Assembly: GCA_963722175.1 (NCBI GenBank)
Contig: CAVRKA010000004.1
Coordinates: forward strand, 496,001 to 560,000
DNA length: 64,000 bases
Reading direction: 5' to 3'
Origin: WHSW01 sp963722175
GTDB taxonomy: Bacteria; Actinomycetota; Thermoleophilia; Solirubrobacterales; 70-9
The notes below the pieces were generated by a model that was not told the DNA's origin, searched no databases, and saw nothing but the letters and a program-made list of their open reading frames with translations. The position numbers and the translations under genes were made by a program. This document shows positions 23,214 to 32,534 of the stretch, in pieces. The first letter of the stretch is position 1, and every line of letters begins with the position of its first letter.

Positions 23214-24208
23214 ACGTCCTGATCACGGGGGGTGCCGGGTTCATCGGCTCGGCCTACGTCCGCCACCGCCTCGACAACCACCCGGACTTCTCGGTCCGGG
23301 TGCTCGACAAGCTCACCTACGCCGGTCGCGAGGAGAACCTCGGCGGGCTCGACGCCGGCCGGCTGGAGCTGGTGGTCGCCGACATCGCCGATCCCGAGGC
23401 CGTGAAGGCGGCCGTCGAGGGCGTCGACGCGATCGTCAACTTCGCCGCCGAGACCCACGTCGACCGGTCGATCGAGGCGCCGGGGGAGTTCATCCAGACC
23501 GACGTCTACGGGACGTTCGTCCTGCTGGAAGCCGCCCGCGAAGCGGGCGTCAGATTCCTGCAGATCTCCACCGACGAGGTCTATGGCTCGATCGAGGAGG
23601 GCTCCTTCACGGAGAGCTCGCCGATTGACCCTTCCTCGCCCTACTCGGCATCGAAGGCGGGCGGCGACATGATGGTCGGGGCCTACCGGCACACGTACGG
23701 AGCGGAGGCGCTGATCGTCCGCGCCTCCAACAACTACGGGCCGCGCCAGTACCCGGAGAAGCTGATCCCGCTCTGCATCCTGAACGCGCTCGCCGGCGAC
23801 CCGCTGCCCGTCTACGGCGACGGGATGCAGGTCCGCAACTGGCTCTGGGTCGGCGACTTCGCGAGCGCGATCGACACGGTGCTCGAGTTCGGCGAGCCGG
23901 GCGAGGTCTACAACGTCGGCGGGCCGGACGAGCTGGCCAACATCGAGGTCGTGAAGCGGATCCTCGAACTCACGGGGCGCGACGAGTCGCTGATCACTCA
24001 CGTCACCGATCGGCTCGGCCACGATCGCCGCTACTCACTTGGCTCGGCGAAGACCGAGGCGCTCGGCTGGGCCGCCGCGATCGGCTTCGACGCCGGGCTC
24101 GAGCGGACGGTCGAGTGGTACCGCGAGAACGAGTGGTGGTGGAAGCCGATCCGCTCGGGCGAGTACCGCGAGTACTACCGGCGGCGCTACGGATCCGCCC
24201 TGGGCTGA
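23210..24208 (+). CDS. rmlB: dTDP-glucose 4,6-dehydratase
   Basis: The 332-residue extended-SDR enzyme converts dTDP-glucose to dTDP-4-keto-6-deoxyglucose using bound NAD. Motifs are ITGGAGFIGSAYVRHRL, NFAAETHVDRSI, QISTDEVYGS with the T-D-E catalytic residues, YSASKAGGDMMV and RASNNYGPRQYPEKLIP. The GTG start overlaps the rmlD stop (GTGA). The final TGATG sequence couples it to rmlC. It acts in the cytosol and supplies rhamnose for cell-surface polysaccharides. Confidence 0.94.
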   Translation: MNVLITGGAGFIGSAYVRHRLDNHPDFSVRVLDKLTYAGREENLGGLDAGRLELVVADIADPEAVKAAVEGVDAIVNFAAETHVDRSIEAPGEFIQTDVYGTFVLLEAAREAGVRFLQISTDEVYGSIEEGSFTESSPIDPSSPYSASKAGGDMMVGAYRHTYGAEALIVRASNNYGPRQYPEKLIPLCILNALAGDPLPVYGDGMQVRNWLWVGDFASAIDTVLEFGEPGEVYNVGGPDELANIEVVKRILELTGRDESLITHVTDRLGHDRRYSLGSAKTEALGWAAAIGFDAGLERTVEWYRENEWWWKPIRSGEYREYYRRRYGSALG

Positions 24209-24756
24209 TGCCGAAACGGCTGCAAACGCGGCTCGACGGCCTCGTCCTGGTCGAGCCGACCGTCCATGGCGACGAGCGCGGCTTCCTGGTCGAGACGTTC
24301 AGCGCTCGCGCATGGGCCGCGGCGGGGGTCGACGCCGAGTTCGTCCAGGACAACCACTCTCGGTCTGCCGGCGGGATCCTGCGTGGCATGCACTTCCAGA
24401 CCGAGCCGGGACAGGCGAAGCTGGTCCGTTGCGTTCGCGGCCGGATCTGGGACGTCGCCGTCGATCTGCGCCGCGACTCGCCGACCTACGGCGAGTGGGA
24501 GGGCCACGAGCTCGACGACGTCAGCCATCGGCAGCTCTTCGTCCCGGTCGGGTTCGCGCACGGATTCTGCGTCCTCTCCGAGGTCGCGGACGTCCACTAC
24601 AAGGTCTCCAGCTACTACGACCCGCAGACCGAGGCAGGGATCGCCTGGAACGACCCCGACGTGGCGATCGAGTGGCCGATCGCCGACCCGCAGGTCTCCG
24701 AGCGCGATGCGACAAGTCCGCGGCTCGCCGACGTCGCGGACGCATTGCCCTTCTGA
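24208..24756 (+). CDS. rmlC: dTDP-4-dehydrorhamnose 3,5-epimerase
   Basis: The 182-residue cupin enzyme epimerises dTDP-4-keto-6-deoxyglucose at C3 and C5. It has the conserved HGDERGFLVETF, FVQDNHSRSAGGILRGMHFQ, the KLVRCVRGRIWDVAVDLR strand, PVGFAHGF with the active-site His region and SSYYDP. It is last in the rmlA-D-B-C operon, overlapping rmlB by one base. The C terminus SERDATSPRLADVADALPF is echoed by a remnant at 25688-25756. Confidence 0.93.
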   Translation: MPKRLQTRLDGLVLVEPTVHGDERGFLVETFSARAWAAAGVDAEFVQDNHSRSAGGILRGMHFQTEPGQAKLVRCVRGRIWDVAVDLRRDSPTYGEWEGHELDDVSHRQLFVPVGFAHGFCVLSEVADVHYKVSSYYDPQTEAGIAWNDPDVAIEWPIADPQVSERDATSPRLADVADALPF

Positions 24757-24845
24757 GCCGGCGGGTCGGCGGATTGACCCGCGTGCCGGTTCGGGGTAGG
24801 GTCGGCTCGAGGCCCGGGGACTCCCGGTGCAAAGCCAAGGAAGGC

Positions 24846-25664
24846 ATGATGACTCGAGCGATCAGAGGGCACCTGCGGAGCAACATCGTCGGCTACGTCT
24901 CGCTGTTCGTGGCGTTGACGATGGGGAGCGCCTACGCGCTCGATGGCAGCAACACGGTCTTCAGCGACGACATCGTCAACGGCGAGGTCAAGTCAGTCGA
25001 CGTGCTCAACAACGCGATTCGTAGTGAGGACGTCCGCAACGACAACGTCACCGATGGCGGGCTGACGGCTTCGGACCTGGCCGCCAACGCGGTCGGGACG
25101 AGCGAGGTCCGCAACGACGCCGTCGGGAACGGCGAGCTCCGCAACGACGCGGTCGGGACGCTCGAGGTCGTCAACAGCTCCATCCTGAGTGGTGACGTGG
25201 CCGATGGCAGCCTCAATGGCGCCGACATCAACGAGGCCTCGCTGGGCACCGTGCCGAGCGCCGCGACCGCCGCGACGGCCGCGCTCGGCGGCTACGGGCG
25301 CTGGACCGGCGGCGGCAGCTGCGATCCCGAGTCCGCCTCCTACGCGGATTGCGCCATCGTCTCCTTGAACCTCCCCGCGCCCGCGAGGGTATTGCTCATC
25401 GGCCAGGCGTCGGCGTACCAGGAGGCCGGCGCGGACGTCATGTCGGGTGAGTGCCAACTCGTCAGCAACGCCGGCTTCATCCTTCCGAACTCGAGACTTT
25501 CAGTTCAATCGTTGGACCACATCGAGAGCGTCGGTCTTTCCGCCGTAACGGGAGTCGAGGCTGCCGGAAACCACGATTACGCGGTCGACTGCAACCAGGG
25601 AGTATCCGGGGCGATTTTCTACCAGGAAGTGGGGATCACCGCCGTCGCTCTATCGGCCGACTGA
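24846..25664 (+). CDS. Secreted protein with repeated DxxN-type segments
   Basis: The 272-residue product has an N-terminal hydrophobic signal (IVGYVSLFVALTMGSAYAL), followed by about ten short repeats such as SVDVLNNAIRSEDVRNDNVT and VGTSEVRNDAVGNGELRND, which suggest a beta-helical or solenoid stalk, then a C-terminal beta-rich domain with two Cys pairs. This resembles other small secreted Thermoleophilia proteins and has no known function. TAGGGT lies upstream at about 24798-24803, and there is a purine-rich AAGGAAGG before the ATG. It sits between rmlC and an rmlC-like remnant. Confidence 0.68.
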   Translation: MMTRAIRGHLRSNIVGYVSLFVALTMGSAYALDGSNTVFSDDIVNGEVKSVDVLNNAIRSEDVRNDNVTDGGLTASDLAANAVGTSEVRNDAVGNGELRNDAVGTLEVVNSSILSGDVADGSLNGADINEASLGTVPSAATAATAALGGYGRWTGGGSCDPESASYADCAIVSLNLPAPARVLLIGQASAYQEAGADVMSGECQLVSNAGFILPNSRLSVQSLDHIESVGLSAVTGVEAAGNHDYAVDCNQGVSGAIFYQEVGITAVALSAD

Positions 25665-25687
25665 GCGGAGGGCCGAGGCTGGGGTCG

Positions 25688-25756
25688 AGGCCGGCCTCCG
25701 AGCGAGACGCGAGTGCGCCGAGGCTCGCGGAGATTGAAGATACTTTCGGCGGGTAG
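25688..25756 (+). pseudogene. Remnant of a second rmlC 3' end
   Basis: In one frame this stretch reads RPASERDASAPRLAEIEDTF before GG and TAG, matching the C terminus of RmlC (SERDATSPRLADVADALPF at 24700-24753) at SERDA, PRLA and D. There is no other open reading frame here. It looks like the tail of a duplicated rmlC left after insertion or rearrangement of the secreted-protein gene in between. Confidence 0.6.
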
Positions 25757-25784
25757 GCCCTGACAGGCAGGGCGTGGGATCTGA

Positions 25785-26717
25785 ATGACGGGGGTCAAGC
25801 GACTCAAAACGGCCCTATCGCTGGCGCTCGCCGCCGGCCTGCTGGCGGCACCCGGCGCCGCCGCCGATCCGATCTTCGGTTTCAACGACACCGCGCAGAC
25901 GTTCACGACCCGCGCCGCGGCGGTCAAGCATGCGGGCGCGTCGATCGCCCGGATCCCGGTCAGCTGGGAGGTCGTCGAGCCGCACCCCGGCAGCTTCGAG
26001 TGGTCATGGCTCGACGCTGCGGTCGAGGCGCTCCGCAGGCGCGGGATCCGGCCGCTGTTCGTGCTCAGCGCCGCGCCCGGGTGGGCCGCCCCGGAGTGCA
26101 ACCGGTGGCTGACCGCGACCTGCGCGGTCGGCGCCGGCTACGAGGGCGCGTTCGTCAACGTCGCCGTGAAGCTGCTGCAGCGGTACCGCGGCTCCCAGGT
26201 TCAGGCCTGGAACGAGCCGAACATCGCCGCCTTCGGCGCCATCCCTCCCGAGCGGATCGCCGAGCTCACCAACCTGCTGCACCAAGCGGCGCCGCGCAAG
26301 GTGATCGGCCCCGTCGCCTCGCCGGGCGATGGGAACTACCTGGGCTACACGAAGGTCGCTTACGGTCTGATCAACCGCAAAGTGCCGATGGCGCTCAACC
26401 TGTACCCGCGCTCCATCTTCCGCGCCCGGCGGCTCGACCAGGATTGGCGCCGGGCTCGGGCGATCGCCGGCAAGCGGCAGATCTGGGTTACCGAGATCGG
26501 GTTCTCGACGCTCGAGTTCGGCGAGCGCGGCCAGGCGCGCCGTGCGGCAAGGGCGTTTCGCTTCCTCGACCGGCATGGCGCGCGAGCCGTGATCTTCCAT
26601 TGCCTGCAGGACACGCCCCACCCGGAGAGCGAGTGGTTGAGCACGCTCGGGCTGCTGCGCCCAGACGGGCGCCGAAAGCCGGCCTACCAGGCGCTGCGTC
26701 GAGCCGTCAAGAACTAG
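25785..26717 (+). CDS. Secreted glycoside-hydrolase-like TIM-barrel protein
   Basis: The 310-residue product has a signal peptide (residues about 8-27), then FGFNDTAQTF and a TIM barrel with ARIPVSWEVVEPHPGSFEW, RPLFVLSAAPGWAAPECN, VQAWNEPNIAAFG with the N-E catalytic pair, and VTEIGFSTLEFG with the second likely catalytic Glu. It belongs to the cellulase superfamily (GH5/GH39-like); the substrate is unknown. It overlaps the convergent NTF2-like gene by 11 bases. A frameshifted relative is at 18383-19502, so the two flank the rhamnose operon. Confidence 0.75.
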   Translation: MTGVKRLKTALSLALAAGLLAAPGAAADPIFGFNDTAQTFTTRAAAVKHAGASIARIPVSWEVVEPHPGSFEWSWLDAAVEALRRRGIRPLFVLSAAPGWAAPECNRWLTATCAVGAGYEGAFVNVAVKLLQRYRGSQVQAWNEPNIAAFGAIPPERIAELTNLLHQAAPRKVIGPVASPGDGNYLGYTKVAYGLINRKVPMALNLYPRSIFRARRLDQDWRRARAIAGKRQIWVTEIGFSTLEFGERGQARRAARAFRFLDRHGARAVIFHCLQDTPHPESEWLSTLGLLRPDGRRKPAYQALRRAVKN

Positions 26718-27114
26718 ACAGACGCAGCCCGGAGGAACGCTCTGCGTCCTCGCGCCGGCGCCAGCTCTCGACCCGGCAGGCGAGCCCGTCGCGGAGCCGG
26801 TAGACGATGTACGTCTCGATGTCGAGCTCGATCTGGCTGCCGGCGCCGCGGGCGTGAAAGACGCCGCGGACGAGCGCCGTCTCGCCCTCCTCGACCACCT
26901 CGACCGTCTCGAACCGGGCGCGGTCGAACACCTCCGGCTCCAGGAAGGCCCGCACCGCTTCGCGGCCGTGAAGCACACCGCCCTCGTCGGGTAGGCCGTC
27001 GACCCGCTTCCATTCGACGTCCTCGGTCAGCAGGCTGAGCAGGCGTTCGTGGTCCTCGCCGTTGAAGGCCTTGACCCCCGCGTCGATCAGCTCGCGCATC
27101 CGCCCCTCCGCCAC
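26707..27114 (-). CDS. NTF2-like / SnoaL-like protein
   Basis: The 135-residue product has the SnoaL-like pattern: LIDAGVKAFNGEDHERLLSLL, VEWKRVDGLPDEGGVLHGREAV and a terminal sheet YIVYRLRDGLACRVESWRR. Function is not assigned. The GTG at 27114 has TACGCT six bases upstream. An internal ATG at 27099 is an alternative. Its upstream region overlaps the promoter of the divergent lhr gene. Confidence 0.72.
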   Translation of the reverse strand: MAEGRMRELIDAGVKAFNGEDHERLLSLLTEDVEWKRVDGLPDEGGVLHGREAVRAFLEPEVFDRARFETVEVVEEGETALVRGVFHARGAGSQIELDIETYIVYRLRDGLACRVESWRRREDAERSSGLRLSSS

Positions 27115-27117
27115 GGC

Positions 27118-27138
27118 GTCAGCGTAGCGACGTAAGAT
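27118..27138 (+). promoter_or_regulatory. PafBC-type (RecA-NDp-like) promoter before lhr
   Basis: GTCAGCG (27118-27124), eight bases, then TAAGAT (27133-27138) matches the mycobacterial damage-inducible pattern TGTCRGTG-N8-TAnnnT except for two T to C changes in the upstream half. The expected transcription start is near 27145, just before the lhr start codon. In mycobacteria this promoter class is activated by PafBC, and a fused PafBC is encoded at 14868-16928. Confidence 0.5.
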
Positions 27139-27150
27139 CGGTGGTTGCGA

Positions 27151-30100
27151 ATGGGCACCGACGGCGACCGCAAGATTGATCCTCTCGAAGGCTTCAGCGA
27201 GCGCACGAGGCGCTGGTTCGAGTCCTCGTTCGAGGCGCCCACGCCCGCCCAGGCGCAGGGCTGGCCGGCGATCGCCTCTGGCGCGAACACGCTGATCTGC
27301 GCCCCGACCGGCTCCGGCAAGACCCTGAGCGCGTTCCTATGGAGCATCGATCGGCTGGCCCGACGCTACGCCCGACCTGGGCGGACCCCGACGGCAGCGG
27401 ACGCGAAGCGGAGCAGCCGGCGGGCGTTTCTGTCGTCTATGTCTCGCCGCTCAAGGCACTCTCGTACGACGTCGAGCGCAACCTGCGCGCGCCGCTGGCC
27501 GGGATCGGCGCCGAGGTCTCGGTTGGCCTCCGGACGGGCGACACGCCGCAGAAGGAGCGCCAGGCGATGAGGCGCACGCCGCCCGACATCCTGATCACCA
27601 CCCCCGAGTCGCTCTATCTGATGATCACCTCGCAGGTGCGCGAGATCCTGACCGGGGTCGAGGCGGTGATCATCGACGAGATCCACGCCGTCGCGCAGTC
27701 GAAGCGCGGCTCGCACCTGGCCCTGACCCTGGAGCGGCTCTCGCACCTGGTCGCCGAGGAGGGGAATCCGGAGCCCCAGCGGATCGGGCTCTCGGCGACC
27801 CAGCGGCCGCTGGAGCGGATCGCCGAGTTCCTGGTCGGGCCGAAGCGCGAGTGCGAGATCGTCAACGCCGGGATCCGCAAGGACCTCGACCTGCAGATCG
27901 TGGTGCCGGTCGACGACATGCAGAACCCGAACGTTCCGCCCGCCTCCTCGGCTTCGCCTCCGGGGGCGGCCGGGTCAGCTGTCAGCACGAACATGCCGTC
28001 GCACTCACCCGACCGCATCGACCCCGGCCCGATCGAGTCGTCGCTCGATCCGGCCGCCAACCCGCGCTCGATCTGGCCCGCCATCTACCCCGAGCTGCTG
28101 AAGCTGGTCCGCGAGCACACGTCGACGATCATCTTCGTCAACAACCGCCGCGGCGCCGAACGCCTCGCCAAGCGGCTCAACGAGCTCCACAACGAGGTCC
28201 CCCACGAGGAGCTCCCGGCAACGGAACACGACGGGACAACTCCCGCCACGTCCTCGGCTTCGCCTCCGGGCGTGCGGGGTGAGGACCAGGACGCCGCTCC
28301 CTTCGAGGAGATCGCACGGGCACATCACGGCTCGCTCGCACATGAAGAACGAGTCGTAGTAGAGGAGCTGCTCAAGTCCGGAAAGCTGCCCTGCCTCGTC
28401 GCCACCTCCTCGCTCGAGCTCGGGATCGACATGGGCGCGCTGGATCTCGTGATCCAGGTCGAATCGCCCAAATCCGTCTCCAGGGGCCTGCAGCGGGTCG
28501 GCCGTGCCGGCCATCAGCTGAACGAGGTCTCGAAGGGCCGGATCTTCCCGAAGTTCCGCGCCGACCTGCTCGAGTGCGCGGTGGTCGCCCAGCGGATGCG
28601 CAACGGGGAGATCGAGGAGACGGTGATCCCGCGCAACCCGCTCGACGTGCTCGCCCAGCACCTGGTCTCGATGGTCGCCGACGACGAGTGGCAGGTCGAC
28701 GAGGTCGAGCGCCTGGTCACCGCCAGCGAGCCGTTCAAGGAGCTCTCGCGCGAGCAGCTCGAGAACGTGCTCGACATGCTCGACGGCCGCTACCCGTCGG
28801 AGAAGTTCGCCGAGCTGCGCCCGCGACTGGTGTGGGACCGCACCGCCGGCACCGTCCGCGGCCGCAAGGGCGCCCGCCAGCTCGCGGTCACCAACGCCGG
28901 CACGATCCCCGACCGCGGCCTGTACGGCGTCCACCTCCCCGACGGCCGCCGGGTCGGCGAGCTCGACGAGGAGATGGTCTACGAGGCCCGCCCGGGTCAG
29001 ACCTTCCTGCTCGGCGCGACCACCTGGCGGATCCAGGACATCACCCGCGACCGGGTGATCGTCGTCCCCGCCCCGGGCGTTCCCGGCGCGGTGCCGTTCT
29101 GGCGCGGCGACGGGGTCGGGCGCCCGTCGGAGCTCGGCCGCGCGATCGGCGCCTTCGCCCGCGAGGCCGTCGGCAAGGACGCCGAGACGCTCGCCGCCGA
29201 GGCCGACCTCGATCCGCGCGCCGCCGAGAACCTCGTCACCTACCTGCGCGAGCAGCAGGCGGCGACCAGGGTGGTGCCTTCCGACGAGACGATCGTGGTC
29301 GAGAAGTTCCGCGACGAGATCGGCGACTGGCGGCTGTGCGTGCTGTCGCCGTTCGGCGGCCGCGTCCACGCCGCCTGGGGGCTCGCGGTCTCGGCTCGGA
29401 TCCGCGACGAGCTGGACCTGGAGGCCGACGCGATCTGGTCCGACGACGGCATCGTCGTCCACCTGCCCGACGCCGACGAGCCCCCGGACGCCTCGCTCAT
29501 CCTGCTCGAGCCCGATGAGATCGAGGACCTGGTCGTCCGCGAGCTGGGCGGATCGGCGCTGTTCGGGGCCCGCTTTCGCGAGAACGCCGCTCGCAGCCTG
29601 CTGATCCCGCGCGCCTATCCCGGCAAGCGCACCCCGCTCTGGCAGCAACGCCTCAAGTCGCAGAGCCTGCTGGAGGTCGCGAAGGACTTCCCGCGCTTTC
29701 CGGTCATCCTCGAGACCTACCGCGAGTGCCTGCGCGACGTCCTCGACCTGCCCTCGCTGGTCGACCTGCTGCGCGACCTGCACTCGCGCAAGATCACCCT
29801 GGTCGAGGTCGAAACTCAAACGGCTTCGCCGTTTGCGTCTTCGCTGCTGTTCGACTACGTCGCGACCTACATGTACGAGGGCGACACGCCGAACGCGGAG
29901 CGCCGCGCCGCCGCGCTCGCCCTCGACCGCGACCTGCTCTCCGAGCTGCTCGGCGCCGACGAGCTGCGCGAGCTGATCAACCCCGAGGCGCTGGAGGAGG
30001 TCGAGCGCTCGCTCCAGCTGCTCCATCCCGACGCGCTCGCCAAGGACCGCGACGCGCTGCAGCAGGTCCTGCGCCGGCTCGGCGACCTGACCGACGACGA

Positions 30101-31763
30101 GCTCGAGGACCGCACGGTGGAGGGCTTCTCGGCGGCCTCGATGCTGGAGAAGCTCGCCCGCGAGAAGCGCGCGGTCGAGGTCCGGATCGCCGGCGAGGAG
30201 CGCTGGATCGCAGCCGAGGACGCGGGGCTCTACCGCGACGCGCTCGGCGTCCCGCCCCCCGGCGGCCTCCCCGACGCCTACCTGGAGGCGGTCCCGGACC
30301 CGGCGCTGGCGCTGGTGCGCCGCTACGCGCGCACCCACGGCCCCTTCCCGACCGCGCAGATCACCCGCCGCTTCGGCCTCGACCTGACCCCGGCATTGCA
30401 GAGCCTGGAGCGTTCCGGCGACCTCGTCCGCGGCGAGCTGCTGCCGGGCGGAAGCGAGCGTGAATGGTGTGACGCCGACGTCCTGCGCCGGGTGCGCCGG
30501 GCCAGCGTCGCCGCCCTGCGCCAGGAGGCCGAGGCGGTCGACCCGGCCGAGCTCGCCCGGTTCCTGCCCGCGTGGCAGAACGTCGATGCCCACCGGCCCG
30601 CCGGCGCCGGCCCCGATCGTCTGCGCGAAACGCTGATCCCGCTGCAGGGCCTGGCCCTGACCCCGGAGGTCTGGGAGCGCGACGTGCTGCCGCGGCGCCT
30701 CGGCGCCTACAGCCAGACCTGGCTCGACCAGCTCACCACCAGCGGCGAGATCGTCTGGATCGGCGCCGGCGCGCTGGGCCGGACCGGGAGGATGGCGTTG
30801 TACTTCCGCGAGGATGTTCACCTGGCCGGCCCGCCGCCGTCGAACGCGAAGCTCGACCGGCCCGAGGGCGAGGTCCATGACGCGATCCGCGAACGGCTCG
30901 CGGCCGCACCGTCGTTCTGGCTCGACCTGATCGACCTCGACCACGAGCGGGAGGAGCTGCACGCAGCGCTCTGGGACCTCGCGTGGGCCGGGGAGGTCAC
31001 CAACGACGCCTTCGCGCCGCTGCGCGCCCGCCGCCTGAGCGCTGTCGGCCGCGACCGCCGGTCGGCGCGCCGTTTCGCCTCGCGGCGAGGCCCGGCGCAG
31101 GAGGCGATCGTCGGCCGCTGGTCACTGACCCAGGCCCTATTCCGCAACGCGCCCGCCGAGGGCCCGCGCCTGCGCGCCCAGGCCGAGCTGATGCTGGAGC
31201 GCTACGGGATCGTCACCCGCGAGACGGTGCTCGCCGAGGGGGTCCCCGGCGGCTTCTCCAGCCTCTACGGCGAGCTCTCGAACCTCGAGATGCTCGGCAC
31301 CGCGAGGCGCGGCTACTTCGTCGAGGGGCTCGGAGGTGCCCAGTTCGCGCTCGCCGGCGCGGTCGAGCGGCTCCGGGCGCTGCCCCACGTCGAGGAGGAC
31401 TATCTGCTCCTCGCCGCCACCGACCCGGCGCAGCCCTACGGCGCGACCCTGCGCTGGCCGAAGCGCGCCGAGGGCCGCCGCCCGGCCCGCACGCCCGGCG
31501 CGTACGTCCTGCTCAAGGACGGCAACCCGATCATCTACGTCGAGCGGGGCGGCAAGGGGATCGTGCGACTGGTCGAGCTCGAGGGCGAGGATCTCGTCGC
31601 CGCGATCGGCCGGCTGGCTGACGCGGCGCGCGAGAAGCTGATCCCGAAGCTCGGGATCGAGCGCGTCGACGGCGAGCCGGTGTTCGGCTCCGGCCTGGAG
31701 GAGCAGATCATCGCCGCCGGTTTCAGCCGCCAGCCGCGCAAGCTCGTCGCCGCAGCGGGCTGA
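27151..31763 (+). CDS. lhr: Lhr-family ATP-dependent helicase with an apparent frameshift
   Basis: The product of about 1535 residues is a large superfamily 2 repair helicase. The first part has Walker A APTGSGKTLSAFLW; after about 27360-27430 the homologous frame changes and continues with VVYVSPLKALSYDVERNLRA, the DEIH box IIDEIHAVAQS, SATQRPLERIAEF, QRVGRAGHQ and the winged-helix and C-terminal Lhr domains, ending at 31763. The shift needs one lost base and coincides with a GCGAAGC palindrome at 27387-27424. Two more palindromes add Ala-Ser-Pro linkers. It may be a lesion, a sequence error or programmed. The nei gene follows five bases later, as in mycobacteria. Confidence 0.82.
27387..27424. 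repeat. GCGAAGC palindrome A at the lhr frameshift
   Basis: The core CGGACGCGAAGCGGAGCA (27398-27415) is flanked by CCCGACGGC and GCCGGCGGG, complementary at eight of nine positions. The identical core recurs at 39227-39244 after groEL. It lies in the linker between the Walker A and Ia motifs of lhr, where the reading frame shifts. Confidence 0.75.
27936..27969. repeat. GCGAAGC palindrome B in lhr
   Basis: The inverted core TCCTCGGCTTCGCCTCCG (27945-27962) is flanked by CCGCCC and GGGCGG. It is translated as PPASSASPPGAAG in a linker before the second RecA-like domain of Lhr, which is absent at this place in typical family members. Confidence 0.7.
28241..28279. repeat. GCGAAGC palindrome C in lhr
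   Basis: The same inverted core (28251-28268) is flanked by TCCCGCCACG and GCGTGCGGGG, complementary with a one-base bulge. It is translated as ATSSASPPGVRG between the first motif of the second helicase domain and the AHHGSL motif. Confidence 0.7.
29817..29835. repeat. Short perfect hairpin in lhr with the same centre
   Basis: CAAACGGC and GCCGTTTG form a perfect 8-bp stem with a TTC loop, so the minus strand again carries GCGAAGC. It encodes QTASPFA at a position where Lhr proteins normally have a similar-length segment, so it may be a chance codon choice rather than an insertion. Confidence 0.45.
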
Positions 31764-31767
31764 GCCC

Positions 31768-32523
31768 GTGCCGGAGGGCGACACGATCCATCAGGCGGCG
31801 GAGCGGATCAACGTCGCGCTCGGTGGCCGGGAGATCGGTGTGGCCCAGGCGCCCAACCCGCGCTCGCCGCTCCATCGCCGCGCCGCCGAGCTGCAGGGGC
31901 GCACCCTCGAGGAGGCCGAGGCCCGCGGCAAGCACCTGCTCGTCCACTTCTCCGGCGACCTCGTCCTGCACACCCACCTGGGGATGAACGGCAAGGTCTT
32001 CGTGGCCGCCGACGGCCGCATGCCGTACGGCAAGCCGTGGTGGACGCTCGCATCCGGGCGCTCCGTCGCCGCCCAGACCGGCGCCAAGCTGCTGCGGCTG
32101 ACCTCCGAGACGCGCGCCCGCAACGACCCGTCGCTGATGCAGCTCGGGCCGGACCCGCTGCGGCCGGAGTTCGACATCGCCGCCGCCGCGGCTCGGCTGC
32201 GCGAGCGCGGCGCGGGCCGGGAGCTCGGCGACGCCCTCCTCGACCAGGGGATCATCTCCGGGATCGGCAACGCGGTCAGGGCCGAGGCCCTGTTTCGCGC
32301 GCGCGTCGACCCGTTCCGGAGGGTCGTCGAGCTCTCCGACGACGAGCTCGAGCTGGTCGTGGAGGAGAGCGAGCGGGTGATGCGCGAGTCGATGGCCACG
32401 GGCCGCCGCCCCCGCGCGATGTACCGCGCGCGCCGGTGCCCGAGCTGCGGCGGCGCGATCAGATCTCGCCGCCAGGGCGACGACAATCGCACCGCCTACT
32501 GGTGCCCCGCCTGCCAGGTGTAG
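31768..32523 (+). CDS. nei: Fpg/Nei-family DNA glycosylase (endonuclease VIII type)
   Basis: The 251-residue base-excision glycosylase has the N-terminal catalytic PEGDTIHQAA (Pro2-Glu3, Nei type), the H2TH region QGIISGIGNAVRAEALF and a C-terminal zinc finger CPSCGG...YWCPACQV. It removes oxidised pyrimidines and nicks the strand. The GTG start follows the lhr stop by four bases, a conserved lhr-nei pairing known in Mycobacterium tuberculosis. Co-transcription and shared damage control by PafBC are likely. Confidence 0.9.
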   Translation: MPEGDTIHQAAERINVALGGREIGVAQAPNPRSPLHRRAAELQGRTLEEAEARGKHLLVHFSGDLVLHTHLGMNGKVFVAADGRMPYGKPWWTLASGRSVAAQTGAKLLRLTSETRARNDPSLMQLGPDPLRPEFDIAAAAARLRERGAGRELGDALLDQGIISGIGNAVRAEALFRARVDPFRRVVELSDDELELVVEESERVMRESMATGRRPRAMYRARRCPSCGGAIRSRRQGDDNRTAYWCPACQV

Positions 32524-32534
32524 ATAATGAGCGC

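Noticed and set aside
29817..29835. A sixth copy of the mini-palindrome family
   Set aside because: It shares the GCGAAGC centre but lacks the 18-nt core, and the coded segment QTASPFA fits a conserved Lhr position, so I list it only as a hairpin.
28005..30962. A minus-strand open frame of 985 codons inside lhr
   Set aside because: Antisense to a conserved helicase and low-complexity in composition; no domain is visible.
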